Shown: one piece after another, positions 44,832 through 53,548 of the stretch
Position numbering within the stretch: position 1 is the stretch's first letter
How the letters are laid out: the number at the start of each line of letters is the position of its first letter
Source: Armatimonadetes bacterium UBA1398
GTDB taxonomy: Bacteria; Armatimonadota; Zipacnadia; UBA1398
Length of the DNA stretch: 64,000 bases
NCBI GenBank assembly: GCA_002305165.1
Contig: DBQI01000057.1
Location: 15,240-79,239 of the forward strand
Direction of reading: 5' to 3'
The notes under the pieces: generated by a model
What the model saw: only the letters and a program-made list of their open reading frames with translations
Database searches by the model: none
What the model was told of the DNA's origin: nothing
Translations under genes and position numbers: made by a program

Positions 44832-45581
44832 TCACTCCCCCGCGTCGGGGCCGAAGGTCACTGTCGCCGATGTCACGTCATCGACCACGCCCGTCGGGAA
44901 GAGAGAGAAAACGACGGAGCCTCCGGTGTCGGCCGTGCCTTCATCCTCGACACGTTCCTCATTGCCGAAGGCGACACTGTAGGCGACCCGCGTCTGGGGA
45001 GTTAGCCCGCGGATGACCGCAGACCCTAGCGACAGCGGTCCGCCAGCGAGGGGCGTGGTCAGTGTGGCGCTGCTGGGCAGGGTGGTGACGCCTCGCGCCT
45101 CGTTGTCGAAGGCGACGCTGAGGGACCGTAGCTCCAGCGAGTTGCCGAACCCATCCTCTATGCGCATGGGCTCCGTGGTGGCCTGGCGGGTGCCTGTGGA
45201 CTGGCTGGCTAGCAGTGTCATAGTCGCCCGGCCCACGCTGGAGATGATCACGGGGGTGTCGACGATAAAGCCGTTCATGCCCAGCGTGGGGGCTGCCGCC
45301 GAGCTCTTGCCGCGGGCATCCGTTACTCTCAATGACGCCGTCGCGGGGAGGCTCATCGTGGCCGGCGCCTGTGGAGTCACCGCGAACCGGATGATCGCCG
45401 TGTTCGCCTCTACCGCGCCCACTAGGGTCTGGAAGCTGAGGGTTACCGTGGCTTCGCTCGGACCTCTGCCGCCCCCCGCGCAGCCGAGGACCAGTGCGAG
45501 GGTGAGCACAGCGCCTGTCGCCGATACGGCTGCCGCGCGACCCATCCGGTTGCGTAGTGTCATCCTGCTGCTCACAGCCAT
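44832..45581 (-). CDS. Lipoprotein of unknown function
   Basis: A protein of 249 residues. The leader, about residues 11-33, ends LVLGCAGGG, with Cys35 or so as the likely lipidated residue. The mature part is beta-rich with repeated valine/threonine strands (AIIRFAVTP, MSLPATASLRVTD, VTLPSSATLTTPL) and resembles Ig-like or cohesin-like modules of cell-surface proteins. No catalytic motif is visible. It lies 16 bases before dus and 45 bases after the DciA-like gene. Confidence 0.6.
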   Translation of the reverse strand: MAVSSRMTLRNRMGRAAAVSATGAVLTLALVLGCAGGGRGPSEATVTLSFQTLVGAVEANTAIIRFAVTPQAPATMSLPATASLRVTDARGKSSAAAPTLGMNGFIVDTPVIISSVGRATMTLLASQSTGTRQATTEPMRIEDGFGNSLELRSLSVAFDNEARGVTTLPSSATLTTPLAGGPLSLGSAVIRGLTPQTRVAYSVAFGNEERVEDEGTADTGGSVVFSLFPTGVVDDVTSATVTFGPDAGE

Positions 45582-45626
45582 CGCCTCCAGGTGCTGGGCC
45601 AGTCTACCGCCCAGCCGGTAGCCTGG

Positions 45627-46232
45627 CTACGCGCCACGCGCACACGTGCTGCATCGATCGCCCTCGGCGCCCGGTGCCATGAGGGCGCCGCATCGCGAGC
45701 ACGGCCTCCACCCCCGGGCACGTAGAGCCTTGTCCGCACGGTAGTGCAGCTCCATGGTCTTCCGGACCCGCTCCCGAACTTCCGGCACCTCGATGAGGCC
45801 GACAAGCCCCTCAATCTCCTCCACCTCGTGCGGATCAAGAGGGTGCTCCGCTAGCTCATCATCGGTGACCCTGACGTTCGGATCCCGTGGTTTGTTCGCC
45901 GGTTCGGGGCGCTGGCCTAGCGGGCCCACCCGAAAGCGAAGCCTCCGAACGGCCTCCTGGCCGGCCAGACGGTTGAGTTTGGCGATGATGTCGCCGCTCC
46001 GCGACTGAAGCTGGTGGCTGCAGATGGAGTCCGCCGTCACCACACACAGGAGGCCTCCCTGGCATGACTCCGCGCGCGTCTCCGCGGAGACGATCGGCCC
46101 GACGGCCTCAGGCCAGAGAGCCAGGATGCGGGCATCCGACAGCCGTTCCAGGAGCTTCCGCCGCCGGAGGCTCTTCGTGAGCAGGCCGTCCGCGCGCTCG
46201 AGGCCGGTGTATCTCCGGCTATCCTCAGGCAC
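45627..46232 (-). CDS. DciA-like DUF721 protein with C-terminal zinc ribbon
   Basis: A protein of 201 residues. The N-terminal half matches DUF721, the DciA-type helicase-loading factor, with the pattern ALWPEAVGPIVSAETRAES followed by VTADSICSHQLQS. It stands right after recF, the usual setting. A linker rich in Asp and Glu leads to a zinc ribbon at about 180-200 (CSRCGALM and CSTC), which typical DciA lacks. Its role is probably in loading the replicative helicase or recF-linked repair. The start overlaps the recF stop by eight bases. Confidence 0.75.
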   Translation of the reverse strand: MPEDSRRYTGLERADGLLTKSLRRRKLLERLSDARILALWPEAVGPIVSAETRAESCQGGLLCVVTADSICSHQLQSRSGDIIAKLNRLAGQEAVRRLRFRVGPLGQRPEPANKPRDPNVRVTDDELAEHPLDPHEVEEIEGLVGLIEVPEVRERVRKTMELHYRADKALRARGWRPCSRCGALMAPGAEGDRCSTCARGA

Positions 46233-47298
46233 TCCTCACCCTCCCCTCCTCGACCCAGCGCACATCGGCGCCCCGCAGGACAGAGTCGGACAGGTCTCCC
46301 TTCTGCGTACCTGTAACGAAGTACTGCTCGAATCTAGCGAGCTCATCGCCCAACCGCTCTCGCCGGTCGCGGTCCAGCTCGGACATGATGTCATCGAGCA
46401 GCGGAACCGCGGGATCCTGGGCATCGAGGGTCGCTTCGGCGAGCTTCATGGCGAGGGCCGCGGTCTTCTGTTGGCCCCGGGACGCGTGCCGGCGTACGCT
46501 TCGACCATTGATCGTGATCGCCAAGTCATCCCGATGGGGTCCGACGAGTGTGACACCTCTCTCCAACTCATCGCTCGCTGCACCCTCCAGCGCCCGGAGC
46601 ATCTCCCCCGGTGTGGCCGAGGCCTCGTAACGGATCGAGAGGGTCTCCGCTTCCCCCGACAGCCTTCGCTGTAAGCTCCTCGCTGGCTCGGAGAAGGCCT
46701 CCACGTGAGCGACGCGATCGGCGATGAGCCGCTCCCCCAGCCGCGCGAGTTCCTCACCGAAGGCCATCACGGCCGCCGGCATTCGGCTGGCTCCCCGGGC
46801 TCGCTTGAGCGCGGAGTTCCGCTGGAAGAGGCATCGCCTGTAGGCCGTCAAGTCGGAGAGGTATCGCGGGCGGCGCTTGGAGATCTCCTCGTTGAGGTGC
46901 CGTCTACGCAACGAGGGCTCGCCCGTGACGAGATCTACGTCCCCTGCGTGGAATACCATCGCGTTCAGCCCACCCACGAACTCATCGAGCCGGTCACACT
47001 CGATGCCGTTGACCGCCAGCGTCTTGCGCCCCGCCTGAATCTCCACATCCAAGGAGATGGAACCATCGAGTCGCGAGACGAGGCCCCAGACACCGGCGGT
47101 CTCGGCTCCGTAGGAGACCATCCGCCTAGCGACTGACTCCCGATGGGAGATCCCTGTGGAGAGAAGGCCGATAGCCTCGATGAGGTTCGTCTTGCCCTGG
47201 GCGTTGTGTCCAAGGAGCGCCACCGCTCCCGTCTCGAACTCCAGGCGGAGCTCCTCGTAGCTGCGGAAGCGGCTCAGTCTTAGCTCCTGGATCCACAT
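46225..47298 (-). CDS. recF: DNA replication and repair protein RecF
   Basis: A protein of 357 residues. It begins MWIQELRLSRFRSYEEL. Walker A is GHNAQGKTNLIEAIGLL, the signature is SRGQQKTAALAMKLAE near 275, and Walker B is PLLDDIMSELDRDRRERL. RecF helps load RecA at gaps. It is normally beside dnaN and dnaA; here it follows lysS after 29 bases. Confidence 0.95.
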   Translation of the reverse strand: MWIQELRLSRFRSYEELRLEFETGAVALLGHNAQGKTNLIEAIGLLSTGISHRESVARRMVSYGAETAGVWGLVSRLDGSISLDVEIQAGRKTLAVNGIECDRLDEFVGGLNAMVFHAGDVDLVTGEPSLRRRHLNEEISKRRPRYLSDLTAYRRCLFQRNSALKRARGASRMPAAVMAFGEELARLGERLIADRVAHVEAFSEPARSLQRRLSGEAETLSIRYEASATPGEMLRALEGAASDELERGVTLVGPHRDDLAITINGRSVRRHASRGQQKTAALAMKLAEATLDAQDPAVPLLDDIMSELDRDRRERLGDELARFEQYFVTGTQKGDLSDSVLRGADVRWVEEGRVRSA

Positions 47299-47327
47299 GC
47301 CCGCCCGTGGCTCCTCCCATCCGGGGG

Positions 47328-48779
47328 TTATTCCTGGGGTCGCATCAGGGGGAACAGGATGACCTCGCGTATCGAGTGGGTGTCGGTCAGCAGCATCAGC
47401 AGGCGGTCTATCCCTATCCCCAGCCCGCCCGTGGGGGGCAGGCCATACTCGAGCGCCTCGAGGAAGTCCTCATCCATGGGATGCGCCTCCTCGTCGCCCG
47501 CCGACCTATCCCTGGCCTGGGACTCGAACCGGGATCGCTGATCGATGGGATCGTTGAGCTCGCTAAAGGCGTTCGCCAACTCCTTGCCGCAGATGAATGT
47601 CTCGAACCGGTCCGTAAGCTCGGGGTTGGCGGGACTCCGCTTCGCCAGGGGCGAGATGAGAACCGGGTGCCCAGTGAGGTGGGTTGGGGCGACGAGCTGT
47701 GGCTCCACGGTCTCATCGACGATCTTCTTGAGGACTGCCGCCGCTGTCTTGGGCCCACCGATCTCGATGCCCCTCTCATCGGCGATCCGAGCCGCCGAGG
47801 CGTCATCCAGGAGGTCGCTGATGTCGATGGCGGCGTACTGGCGCAAGGCATCAGGGATCGAGAGCCGACGCCACGGCGGGGTCAGGTCGATCTCCTGGCC
47901 GCCGTAGGAGACCTGCAGGCCTCCGCAGACCGCCTGCGCGGCTGCCGCCACGATCTCCTCGGTCAGGCTCATGATGTCCTCGTAGTCGGCATAGGCCTGG
48001 TAGAGCTCCAGCATGGTGAACTCGGGGTTGTGGTTCTGGTCCATGCCCTCGTTGCGGAAGTTGCGGTTGATCTCGAATACCCGCTCGAATCCGCCGATGA
48101 CGAGCCTCTTGAGGTATAGCTCGGGGGCTATGCGGAGGTAGAGTTCGATGTCGAGGGCGCGGTGGTGGGTGCAGAAGGGGCGCGCCGCGGCGCCGCCCGC
48201 CACCACCTGCATCATCGGGGTCTCCACCTCGAGGAACTCTCGGGCGGTCAGCATCTCCCTGATGGCAGCCAGCATGTGACTGCGCTGGACGAAGAGCTCC
48301 CTCACCTCTGGGTTCATGATGAGGTCGACGTAGCGCCGGCGGAACCGCGTCTCCACATCCGTGAGGCCATGCCACTTCTCGGGGAGGGGCCGCAACGACT
48401 TGCTCAGGATGGTTGCCTTGCTGGCGCGAACCGACATCTCGCCCCGGGAGGTAGAGAAGACCTCGCCCTCCACGCCGAGGAGATCCCCCACATCGCAGAG
48501 CTTCAGCCGCTCGTATCCGTCATCTCCAAGGCTATCGAGGGACGCGAAAACCTGCATGGCGCTCGTGCCGTCTCGGAGGTCGAGGAAGGTTGCCTTCCCA
48601 TGGCCTCGACGAGCCATGACCCGCCCCGCGATGGTCACCGGCTGGCCTACGAGGGCGTCGAAGGCGGACCGCACCTCATCGATGGTGTGAGTGCGGTCGA
48701 ACCGCGTGATGAGGTACGGGTCGTGCCCCTGAGCCCGGAGCTGTTCCAGGCGCTCTCTGCGGGCATCGAGTTCACTCAC
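47328..48779 (-). CDS. lysS: Lysyl-tRNA synthetase (class II)
   Basis: A protein of 483 residues. The GTG at 48779 is chosen for AAGGAGGG five bases upstream; the frame is open 42 bases further. The OB-fold anticodon domain has ITIAGRVMARRGHGKATFLDL. The class II motifs are FEINRNFRNEGMDQNHNPEFTMLE (motif 2) and GLGIGIDRLLMLLTD (motif 3). It charges tRNA-Lys. Confidence 0.95.
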   Translation of the reverse strand: MSELDARRERLEQLRAQGHDPYLITRFDRTHTIDEVRSAFDALVGQPVTIAGRVMARRGHGKATFLDLRDGTSAMQVFASLDSLGDDGYERLKLCDVGDLLGVEGEVFSTSRGEMSVRASKATILSKSLRPLPEKWHGLTDVETRFRRRYVDLIMNPEVRELFVQRSHMLAAIREMLTAREFLEVETPMMQVVAGGAAARPFCTHHRALDIELYLRIAPELYLKRLVIGGFERVFEINRNFRNEGMDQNHNPEFTMLELYQAYADYEDIMSLTEEIVAAAAQAVCGGLQVSYGGQEIDLTPPWRRLSIPDALRQYAAIDISDLLDDASAARIADERGIEIGGPKTAAAVLKKIVDETVEPQLVAPTHLTGHPVLISPLAKRSPANPELTDRFETFICGKELANAFSELNDPIDQRSRFESQARDRSAGDEEAHPMDEDFLEALEYGLPPTGGLGIGIDRLLMLLTDTHSIREVILFPLMRPQE

Positions 48780-48856
48780 AGGGACCCTCCTTGGGGACGA
48801 ACGACGAGAAGCCGGTCCCATGCCCGGCTTCTCTCGGATAGTGCCTTGGCAGGAGA

Positions 48857-49339
48857 CTAGCGGGAGATCCTGACGATCCGGTACTTCATGACCCCTCCCG
48901 GGGCCCGCACCTCTACTTCAGTCCTCTGTTTCTTGCCAAGCATCGCCTGGCCCAGAGGAGACTCGATGGAGATGCGGTCCTCGTTCGGATCGGCTTCGAA
49001 GGAGCTCACGACACGCACGTCCCACGTCTCGTTCGTCTCCAGGTCCTTCACACGCACGATAGATCCCAACCCCACCACGTTGGCAGGGATCTCGTCAGGC
49101 TCAAGCACCCGGGCGCGCCGGATGACGTCCTCTAGCTCCCTGATCCGCCCCTCCACCAGGGCTTGGTCCATCTTCGCGGTCTCGTACTCCGAGGTGTCCG
49201 AGTCCTCCGACACGGCTGACTGCTTGGCCTCGCCAAGCCGTCGTCGCATCTCGGGCCGCTCTACCGCAGTCAGGTGGTGGAGCTCATCCCGGATCCGCTG
49301 ATACCCCTCGGGCGTCAGTACGATCTGGTCGTCAACCAT
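48857..49339 (-). CDS. greA: Transcription elongation factor GreA
   Basis: A protein of 160 residues. The ATG at 49339 begins MVDDQIVLTPEGYQRI. The coiled-coil tip, usually GDLSENAEY, reads AVSEDSDTSEYETAK, with the acidic pair kept but the local sequence varied. The C-terminal FKBP-like domain has DRISIESPLGQAMLGKK. It helps RNA polymerase cut back-tracked transcripts. It precedes lysS by 77 bases and follows the tRNA gene. Confidence 0.93.
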   Translation of the reverse strand: MVDDQIVLTPEGYQRIRDELHHLTAVERPEMRRRLGEAKQSAVSEDSDTSEYETAKMDQALVEGRIRELEDVIRRARVLEPDEIPANVVGLGSIVRVKDLETNETWDVRVVSSFEADPNEDRISIESPLGQAMLGKKQRTEVEVRAPGGVMKYRIVRISR

Positions 49340-49412
49340 ACAGGCCCACTCTCCTAACCGCAAAGGCGTCTTGGCCGGATGCCGGAGCAACTCTCCGTGG
49401 CGAGCGAGTGTC

Positions 49413-49502
49413 TGGCGGAGGGAGGGGGATTCGAACCCCCGAGGCGCTTGCGCGCCCAACGGTTTTCAAGACCGCCGCCTTCAACCGCTCGGCCATCCCT
49501 CC
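49413..49502 (-). tRNA. tRNA-Ser (UGA anticodon)
   Basis: The minus strand folds as a full cloverleaf. The acceptor stem is GGAGGGA pairing with TCCCTCC, then G and an encoded CCA. The D arm begins TGGCCGAGCGG. The anticodon loop CTTGAAA has anticodon TGA at 49466-49468, decoding UCA and related serine codons. A long variable arm (GGGCGCGCAAGCGCCTC) marks it as a class II tRNA, as for serine. The T arm is GGGGGTTCGAATCCCCC. Confidence 0.97.
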
Positions 49503-49623
49503 GGCCTGGTCCCTTTACCCGCCTCCCGAGCTCACTAACACGGGCCCCAGGTTCTCCGGGCGCCACCTGTTTCTTTTCCTGCCTGTCGGCTCCCTGCAAG
49601 CGGGCCTGATCGCACGGCCGGTC

Positions 49624-50082
49624 TCAGTCGAGGCCCGTGTGCCCGAACCCGCCCTCGCCTCGTATCGACTGCTCGAGTGAGTCCGCGTAATCCCACTCCG
49701 CGCGAGCCACGGGCGCCAAGACTAGCTGGGCGATCCGGTCACCGCGGCCTATCTCGAAGGGCTCCGGGCCCAGGTTCACCATGATCACCTGCACCTCGCC
49801 CCTGTAGTCCGAGTCGATGGTCCCCGGGGAGTTCAGCACTGTTACACGATGGCGCAGCGCGAGGCCGCTGCGTGGCCGCACCTGCACCTCATACCCCACG
49901 GGAACCTCGACCTCCAACCCCGTCGGCACCAGAGCTACGGCCCCGGGCTCGATGACTAGGCTCCCACTTACCGCCGCCCTGACATCCATCCCCGCGGCCC
50001 CATCGGTAGCGTAGGCTGGCAGGTCCAGACCCTCCGCATGGGCCAGGCGCCGCACTCGCACCCGAACGGGGCACCCCGTCAT
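49624..50082 (-). CDS. dut: Deoxyuridine 5'-triphosphate nucleotidohydrolase
   Basis: A protein of 152 residues. The five dUTPase motifs are present: GAAGMDVRA, RPRSGLALRH, GTIDSDYRGEV, GRGDRIAQLV and GEGGFGHTG at the C-terminus. The ATG at 50082 overlaps the stop of the DUF4446 gene by four bases (ATGA). It hydrolyses dUTP to dUMP and keeps uracil from DNA. The 121 bases downstream to the tRNA hold nothing I can name. Confidence 0.96.
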   Translation of the reverse strand: MTGCPVRVRVRRLAHAEGLDLPAYATDGAAGMDVRAAVSGSLVIEPGAVALVPTGLEVEVPVGYEVQVRPRSGLALRHRVTVLNSPGTIDSDYRGEVQVIMVNLGPEPFEIGRGDRIAQLVLAPVARAEWDYADSLEQSIRGEGGFGHTGLD

Positions 50083-50567
50083 CGCCGCTCCAGCCCGTCC
50101 AGGGCCTCCCACAGGGCCTGCTCCTCCTCGGGCATGAGATCCACCTCTGGCCGTGAGTCTACGATCCGTCGGCAGTAGGCGTCGAATGAGTCCCTGCCGC
50201 GCAGTCCGGTGAGGATACATCCATTGCCAAGGTGGTCGAGCAGGGCGAGGGCAAAGCTCAGTTGCCCTCCCATGTGGTCAAAGGCATCGAAGTGCACCAG
50301 GCCGCAGGAGCTGACCGCACGGAGTTGCACGCGGTGAAGGGCATCCGCCCGGACGCCCAAGTCCTCGACCCGGCGATGCACCTGTCCCAAGAGCTCCAGG
50401 TATTGGGTGAGATCATCTGGGAACTCGATCTGCCCCAGTGCCGACAGGAACCTGCGATGCGGTTCCGCAAGGCGCCTCATACTCATGAAGCAGAGGACGG
50501 CTACAGCGGCTGACAGAACGGCAACCGCTACCGAGACGATGGTGAGGACTACTGTGGTCGTATTCAA
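50079..50567 (-). CDS. DUF4446-family membrane protein
   Basis: A protein of 162 residues starting at TTG (LNTTTVVLTI), with GGAGG seven bases upstream. One membrane helix at about 4-28 is followed by the DUF4446 pattern VHFDAFDHMGGQLSFALALLDHLGNGCILTG. The family is common in Firmicutes and other Terrabacteria and its function is unknown. It is translationally coupled to dut. Confidence 0.87.
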   Translation of the reverse strand: MNTTTVVLTIVSVAVAVLSAAVAVLCFMSMRRLAEPHRRFLSALGQIEFPDDLTQYLELLGQVHRRVEDLGVRADALHRVQLRAVSSCGLVHFDAFDHMGGQLSFALALLDHLGNGCILTGLRGRDSFDAYCRRIVDSRPEVDLMPEEEQALWEALDGLERR

Positions 50568-50587
50568 GCGCGATCCTCCGGACAGAG

Positions 50588-51631
50588 CTAGCCGGCGACC
50601 TGAATGACTATCTTCACGCACTCCGCCTTACGGGTCGAAGCGAACTCGAAGGCGTCAACAACAGACTCAAGAGGATACCGACCCGTGACCAAAGGCGCTA
50701 GCGAGACTTTGCCGGAGGCGACGAGGTCCAGGCACCGGCCGAAGCAGTTGGCGTAGCGGAAGACGCTCGTGACGTCGAGTTCGCGGTTCAGGATGCTCAT
50801 TACGTCCAGGGGGAACACCGACTCCGGCGGCAGGCCAACGAGGCACACCCGTCCCCCCACCCGCGCCATTCGCACCGCCGCCTGGGTGGTCGCGACGGCG
50901 CCAGCCGTCTCGATGACGACATCGGCGCCCCGACCGCCTGTAGCCTCTGCGACCGCCGCCACCGGATCCGCCGCGCGGGAGCCGATGGCCTCGGCGCCCA
51001 GGGCGGCCGCTAGCGCAAGGCGGTTCTCAACCTGGTCGAAGGCGATGATCCTCGTCGCTCCCGCCGCGCTAGCCGCCTGAAGTGCCAGAAGCCCAATGGC
51101 GCCGCAGCCCAGGATCACCACGCTATCTCCGGGTTCGATCTCTGCCCGTCTGGCCGCGTGGACGCCGACTGCTAAGGGCTCGACCATGGCCCCCTCCTCG
51201 AAGCTCACACCCTCTGGGAGGGGGTAGAGGAAGTCGTCAGGGTGTACGACGAGCTCGCAGAGCGAGCCGTGGACCGGTGGAGTGGCCATGAAGACCACTT
51301 CAGGGCAGAGGTTGTAGCGCCCGGAGCGGCAGTGGGCGCACCGTCGGCAGGGGATACCTGGTTCGATGGCGACTCGCTCCCCCACGCGGACCCGGGACAC
51401 GTCCGACCCAACGGCCTCCACGGTGCCCGAGCACTCATGGCCCAGGATGAGCGGCTGCTCGACAACGAACTTGCCGATCCTGCCGTGCTCGTAGTAGTGC
51501 ACATCGGATCCGCACACGCCCACTGAATGGATGCGGACCAGGCATTCGCGTGGCCCCAAGTCGCCTGCGTTCGGCCAGGGGACGCTCTCCACGCGCATGT
51601 CCCGGGCTGCGTAGAGGACTGCTGCTTTCAT
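50588..51631 (-). CDS. Zinc-dependent medium-chain alcohol dehydrogenase (sorbitol dehydrogenase-like)
   Basis: A protein of 347 residues. The catalytic zinc site is in GVCGSDVHYYEHGRIG with GHECSG; the structural zinc has four Cys in CRRCAHCRSGRYNLC. The NAD site is GCGAIGLLALQ with an Asp after the second strand (IIAFDQVENR), typical of NAD. The sequence fits polyol dehydrogenases such as sorbitol or xylitol dehydrogenase; the exact substrate is not clear. It is followed by the DUF4446 gene after 20 bases. Confidence 0.9.
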   Translation of the reverse strand: MKAAVLYAARDMRVESVPWPNAGDLGPRECLVRIHSVGVCGSDVHYYEHGRIGKFVVEQPLILGHECSGTVEAVGSDVSRVRVGERVAIEPGIPCRRCAHCRSGRYNLCPEVVFMATPPVHGSLCELVVHPDDFLYPLPEGVSFEEGAMVEPLAVGVHAARRAEIEPGDSVVILGCGAIGLLALQAASAAGATRIIAFDQVENRLALAAALGAEAIGSRAADPVAAVAEATGGRGADVVIETAGAVATTQAAVRMARVGGRVCLVGLPPESVFPLDVMSILNRELDVTSVFRYANCFGRCLDLVASGKVSLAPLVTGRYPLESVVDAFEFASTRKAECVKIVIQVAG

Positions 51632-51658
51632 GTCGACTCCTCCTGGAGCGGCTCTGGG

Positions 51659-51970
51659 CTACCGCCCCAGCGCCGCGCGGACGGCAGCGATGACTTCCTC
51701 AGGCCCCACGCCCGCAATAGCCAGCATCTTCTCTCGGGAACGCTCGCCAGAGTCGACGCGGACGCTGGATCGGCGGAAGCCGAGGGTCTTGGCGACGAAG
51801 GCGACGACGCGGGCGTTCGCGGCGCCCTCCACGGGCGGGGCTGTAGTGCGGACGCACAGGCGGCCGTCGCGGACCCCCACCAGTTCGTCTCGGCTTCCCC
51901 TCGGAAGGACCCGCACGGCGAGCCTGGAGCCCTCATCGGTGCCGTCGCACTGCAGCTCTGGCTCGGGCAT
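51659..51970 (-). CDS. DUF167 (YggU) family protein
   Basis: A protein of 103 residues with the family marks RLAVRVLPRGSRDELVG, LCVRTTAPPVEGAANARVVAFVAKTLG and VRVDSGERSREKMLAIAG. The function is unknown. It is 12 bases after the CPBP protease gene and 27 before the dehydrogenase. Confidence 0.9.
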   Translation of the reverse strand: MPEPELQCDGTDEGSRLAVRVLPRGSRDELVGVRDGRLCVRTTAPPVEGAANARVVAFVAKTLGFRRSSVRVDSGERSREKMLAIAGVGPEEVIAAVRAALGR

Positions 51971-51982
51971 CCCGGTCCCTCC

Positions 51983-53398
51983 CTACCCCATCAGCAGGAA
52001 CATCATCAGGGTTACGCCGCCGTTGACGATCGCGTGCAGTATGGCGGGCGGCCAGAGGGAGTCAGTCAGTTCCCGAAGTATCGCGGTCGCCATCCCCACC
52101 AGAATGAGCATGGGGGCCACGAGGGGATCGAGGTGGACCAGCCCGAAGAGCACCGAAGTGATGGCGATCGCGCCGATGGCGCCTATCCTGCTCCTCAGCG
52201 AGGAGTAGAGGACGCCCCGGAACATGCCCTCCTCCGCCAACGGCGCCGCGACCACCACGGTTAGGAACATGGCGAGGCGGCCGAGCCAGTCCTCCTGTCC
52301 GGCCATGATGCTGAGGGCGGGATTAGTGCTCTGCGGCGTCTCACCCACGACCTCGGAGACAATCAGGGCGAGCAGGATGTACACCGGCGGCAGGGCCAGG
52401 GCCGCCACAACGGGGGTGACGTACAGTTTCCAGAGCGGACACCGGCGGAATCCCGCATCGGCGAGCACCCGTGGCCCCATCCGCCAACGCGCTACCGCCC
52501 AGGCGGCCAACGTGGCGACGAGGTAGATCGCGAGCAGAGCGTACGGGGTGAACTCGGGCCCGATGCCCAGAGCGCGATAGCCCATGCCGGCGAACACCTG
52601 GGTCGCGAAGAAGGCCACGAGCACCTCCCCCGCCGTCAGTGGGCTGGGAGCCGTCGAGGGCTCCTCCTGGGGGAGCGACTCCTCCTGAGTCTCGTCGGTG
52701 GGAACATCCGGGGGTCTCGGCGGCTCTATACGTGAGAGGCGCCAGATCACGAGCGCGGGCGCCCCGATGATCCAGAGGAGCAGTCCCAAGGAGAGAACGA
52801 CCATTACGACCGCTGCGACAACGATGAGGCCGATCAGCGACTCCACGGCCTCAGAGGCGATGAACCCCTCCTCTCGGCTCACCGCCTCGCTGTCACCGGC
52901 TTTGTCGAGGAGGTGAAGGCGGAAGGCACGGCGCGCCCATAGGGGCTTCAGTCGGGAGCTCTCCTCCGCCGCCTGGGCGACTTTGGCGCTGCCGGGTTCG
53001 GCGGCGAGGCCCTGGACGAGCAGGGCGAGCCCCTCGTCGCCCTCAGCCTCCTCCAGCAGCCGCTGCGCGCTCTCCGCGTCGTCACTCAGGAGGTCGAGCG
53101 CGGCGAGGCGAATGGCCAGCGTGGGGAGGCGACGATGAGCCTCGTCGGGCTCGGTCGGGTCGCCGACCGCCGCCATGGCGCCGCTCTGTATGCCAGGGAT
53201 GTGAGAACCGTAGAGGCGTACCTTGCCTTGGACGTCCAGGGCTAGAAGGGTGGCTGCCGGCGCGCGCTCGGCAGCGGCCGGGCCGCCGGACTCCAGCCGG
53301 CCCACAGCAATCGTGGCGGCCACTACTGCCGCGACGCACAGTGCCAGGACGACGTACCGCCCGGTGCTCGATCTGTCTGGGGGGGGGACAAAGGACAA
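51983..53398 (-). CDS. CPBP-family intramembrane metalloprotease, with long N-terminal part
   Basis: A protein of 471 residues starting at TTG with AGGAGG upstream. An N-terminal helix (about 15-35) and an outer region of about 150 residues rich in Ala and Glu are followed by a second helix and an acidic Pro-rich loop (about 230-260). Then comes the CPBP core, with the Glu-Glu motif EEGMFRGVLYSSL near residue 400 and the second motif FGLVHLDP. Such proteins cleave prenylated or other peptides in the membrane. Targets are unknown. The N-terminal outer part is unusual for the family. Confidence 0.85.
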   Translation of the reverse strand: MSFVPPPDRSSTGRYVVLALCVAAVVAATIAVGRLESGGPAAAERAPAATLLALDVQGKVRLYGSHIPGIQSGAMAAVGDPTEPDEAHRRLPTLAIRLAALDLLSDDAESAQRLLEEAEGDEGLALLVQGLAAEPGSAKVAQAAEESSRLKPLWARRAFRLHLLDKAGDSEAVSREEGFIASEAVESLIGLIVVAAVVMVVLSLGLLLWIIGAPALVIWRLSRIEPPRPPDVPTDETQEESLPQEEPSTAPSPLTAGEVLVAFFATQVFAGMGYRALGIGPEFTPYALLAIYLVATLAAWAVARWRMGPRVLADAGFRRCPLWKLYVTPVVAALALPPVYILLALIVSEVVGETPQSTNPALSIMAGQEDWLGRLAMFLTVVVAAPLAEEGMFRGVLYSSLRSRIGAIGAIAITSVLFGLVHLDPLVAPMLILVGMATAILRELTDSLWPPAILHAIVNGGVTLMMFLLMG

Positions 53399-53548
53399 GA
53401 CAAACCTCCTGTGGACGGTGGATTCACCGTTGCAGGTGTATGCTCCTCCGATGGCGCAGGGATGGGCCTGAGAGTGCTCTGACGGGCAGTTGTGGTGCCA
53501 CAGCAGCGGCCCGATGACTGTAAAGCGACGACTGGAGGTGGATTGACA

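Noticed and set aside
53543..53548. TTGACA at the start of the first DUF4139 gene
   Set aside because: It lies between the Shine-Dalgarno site and the start codon and has no -10 at the right distance, so it is not read as a promoter.
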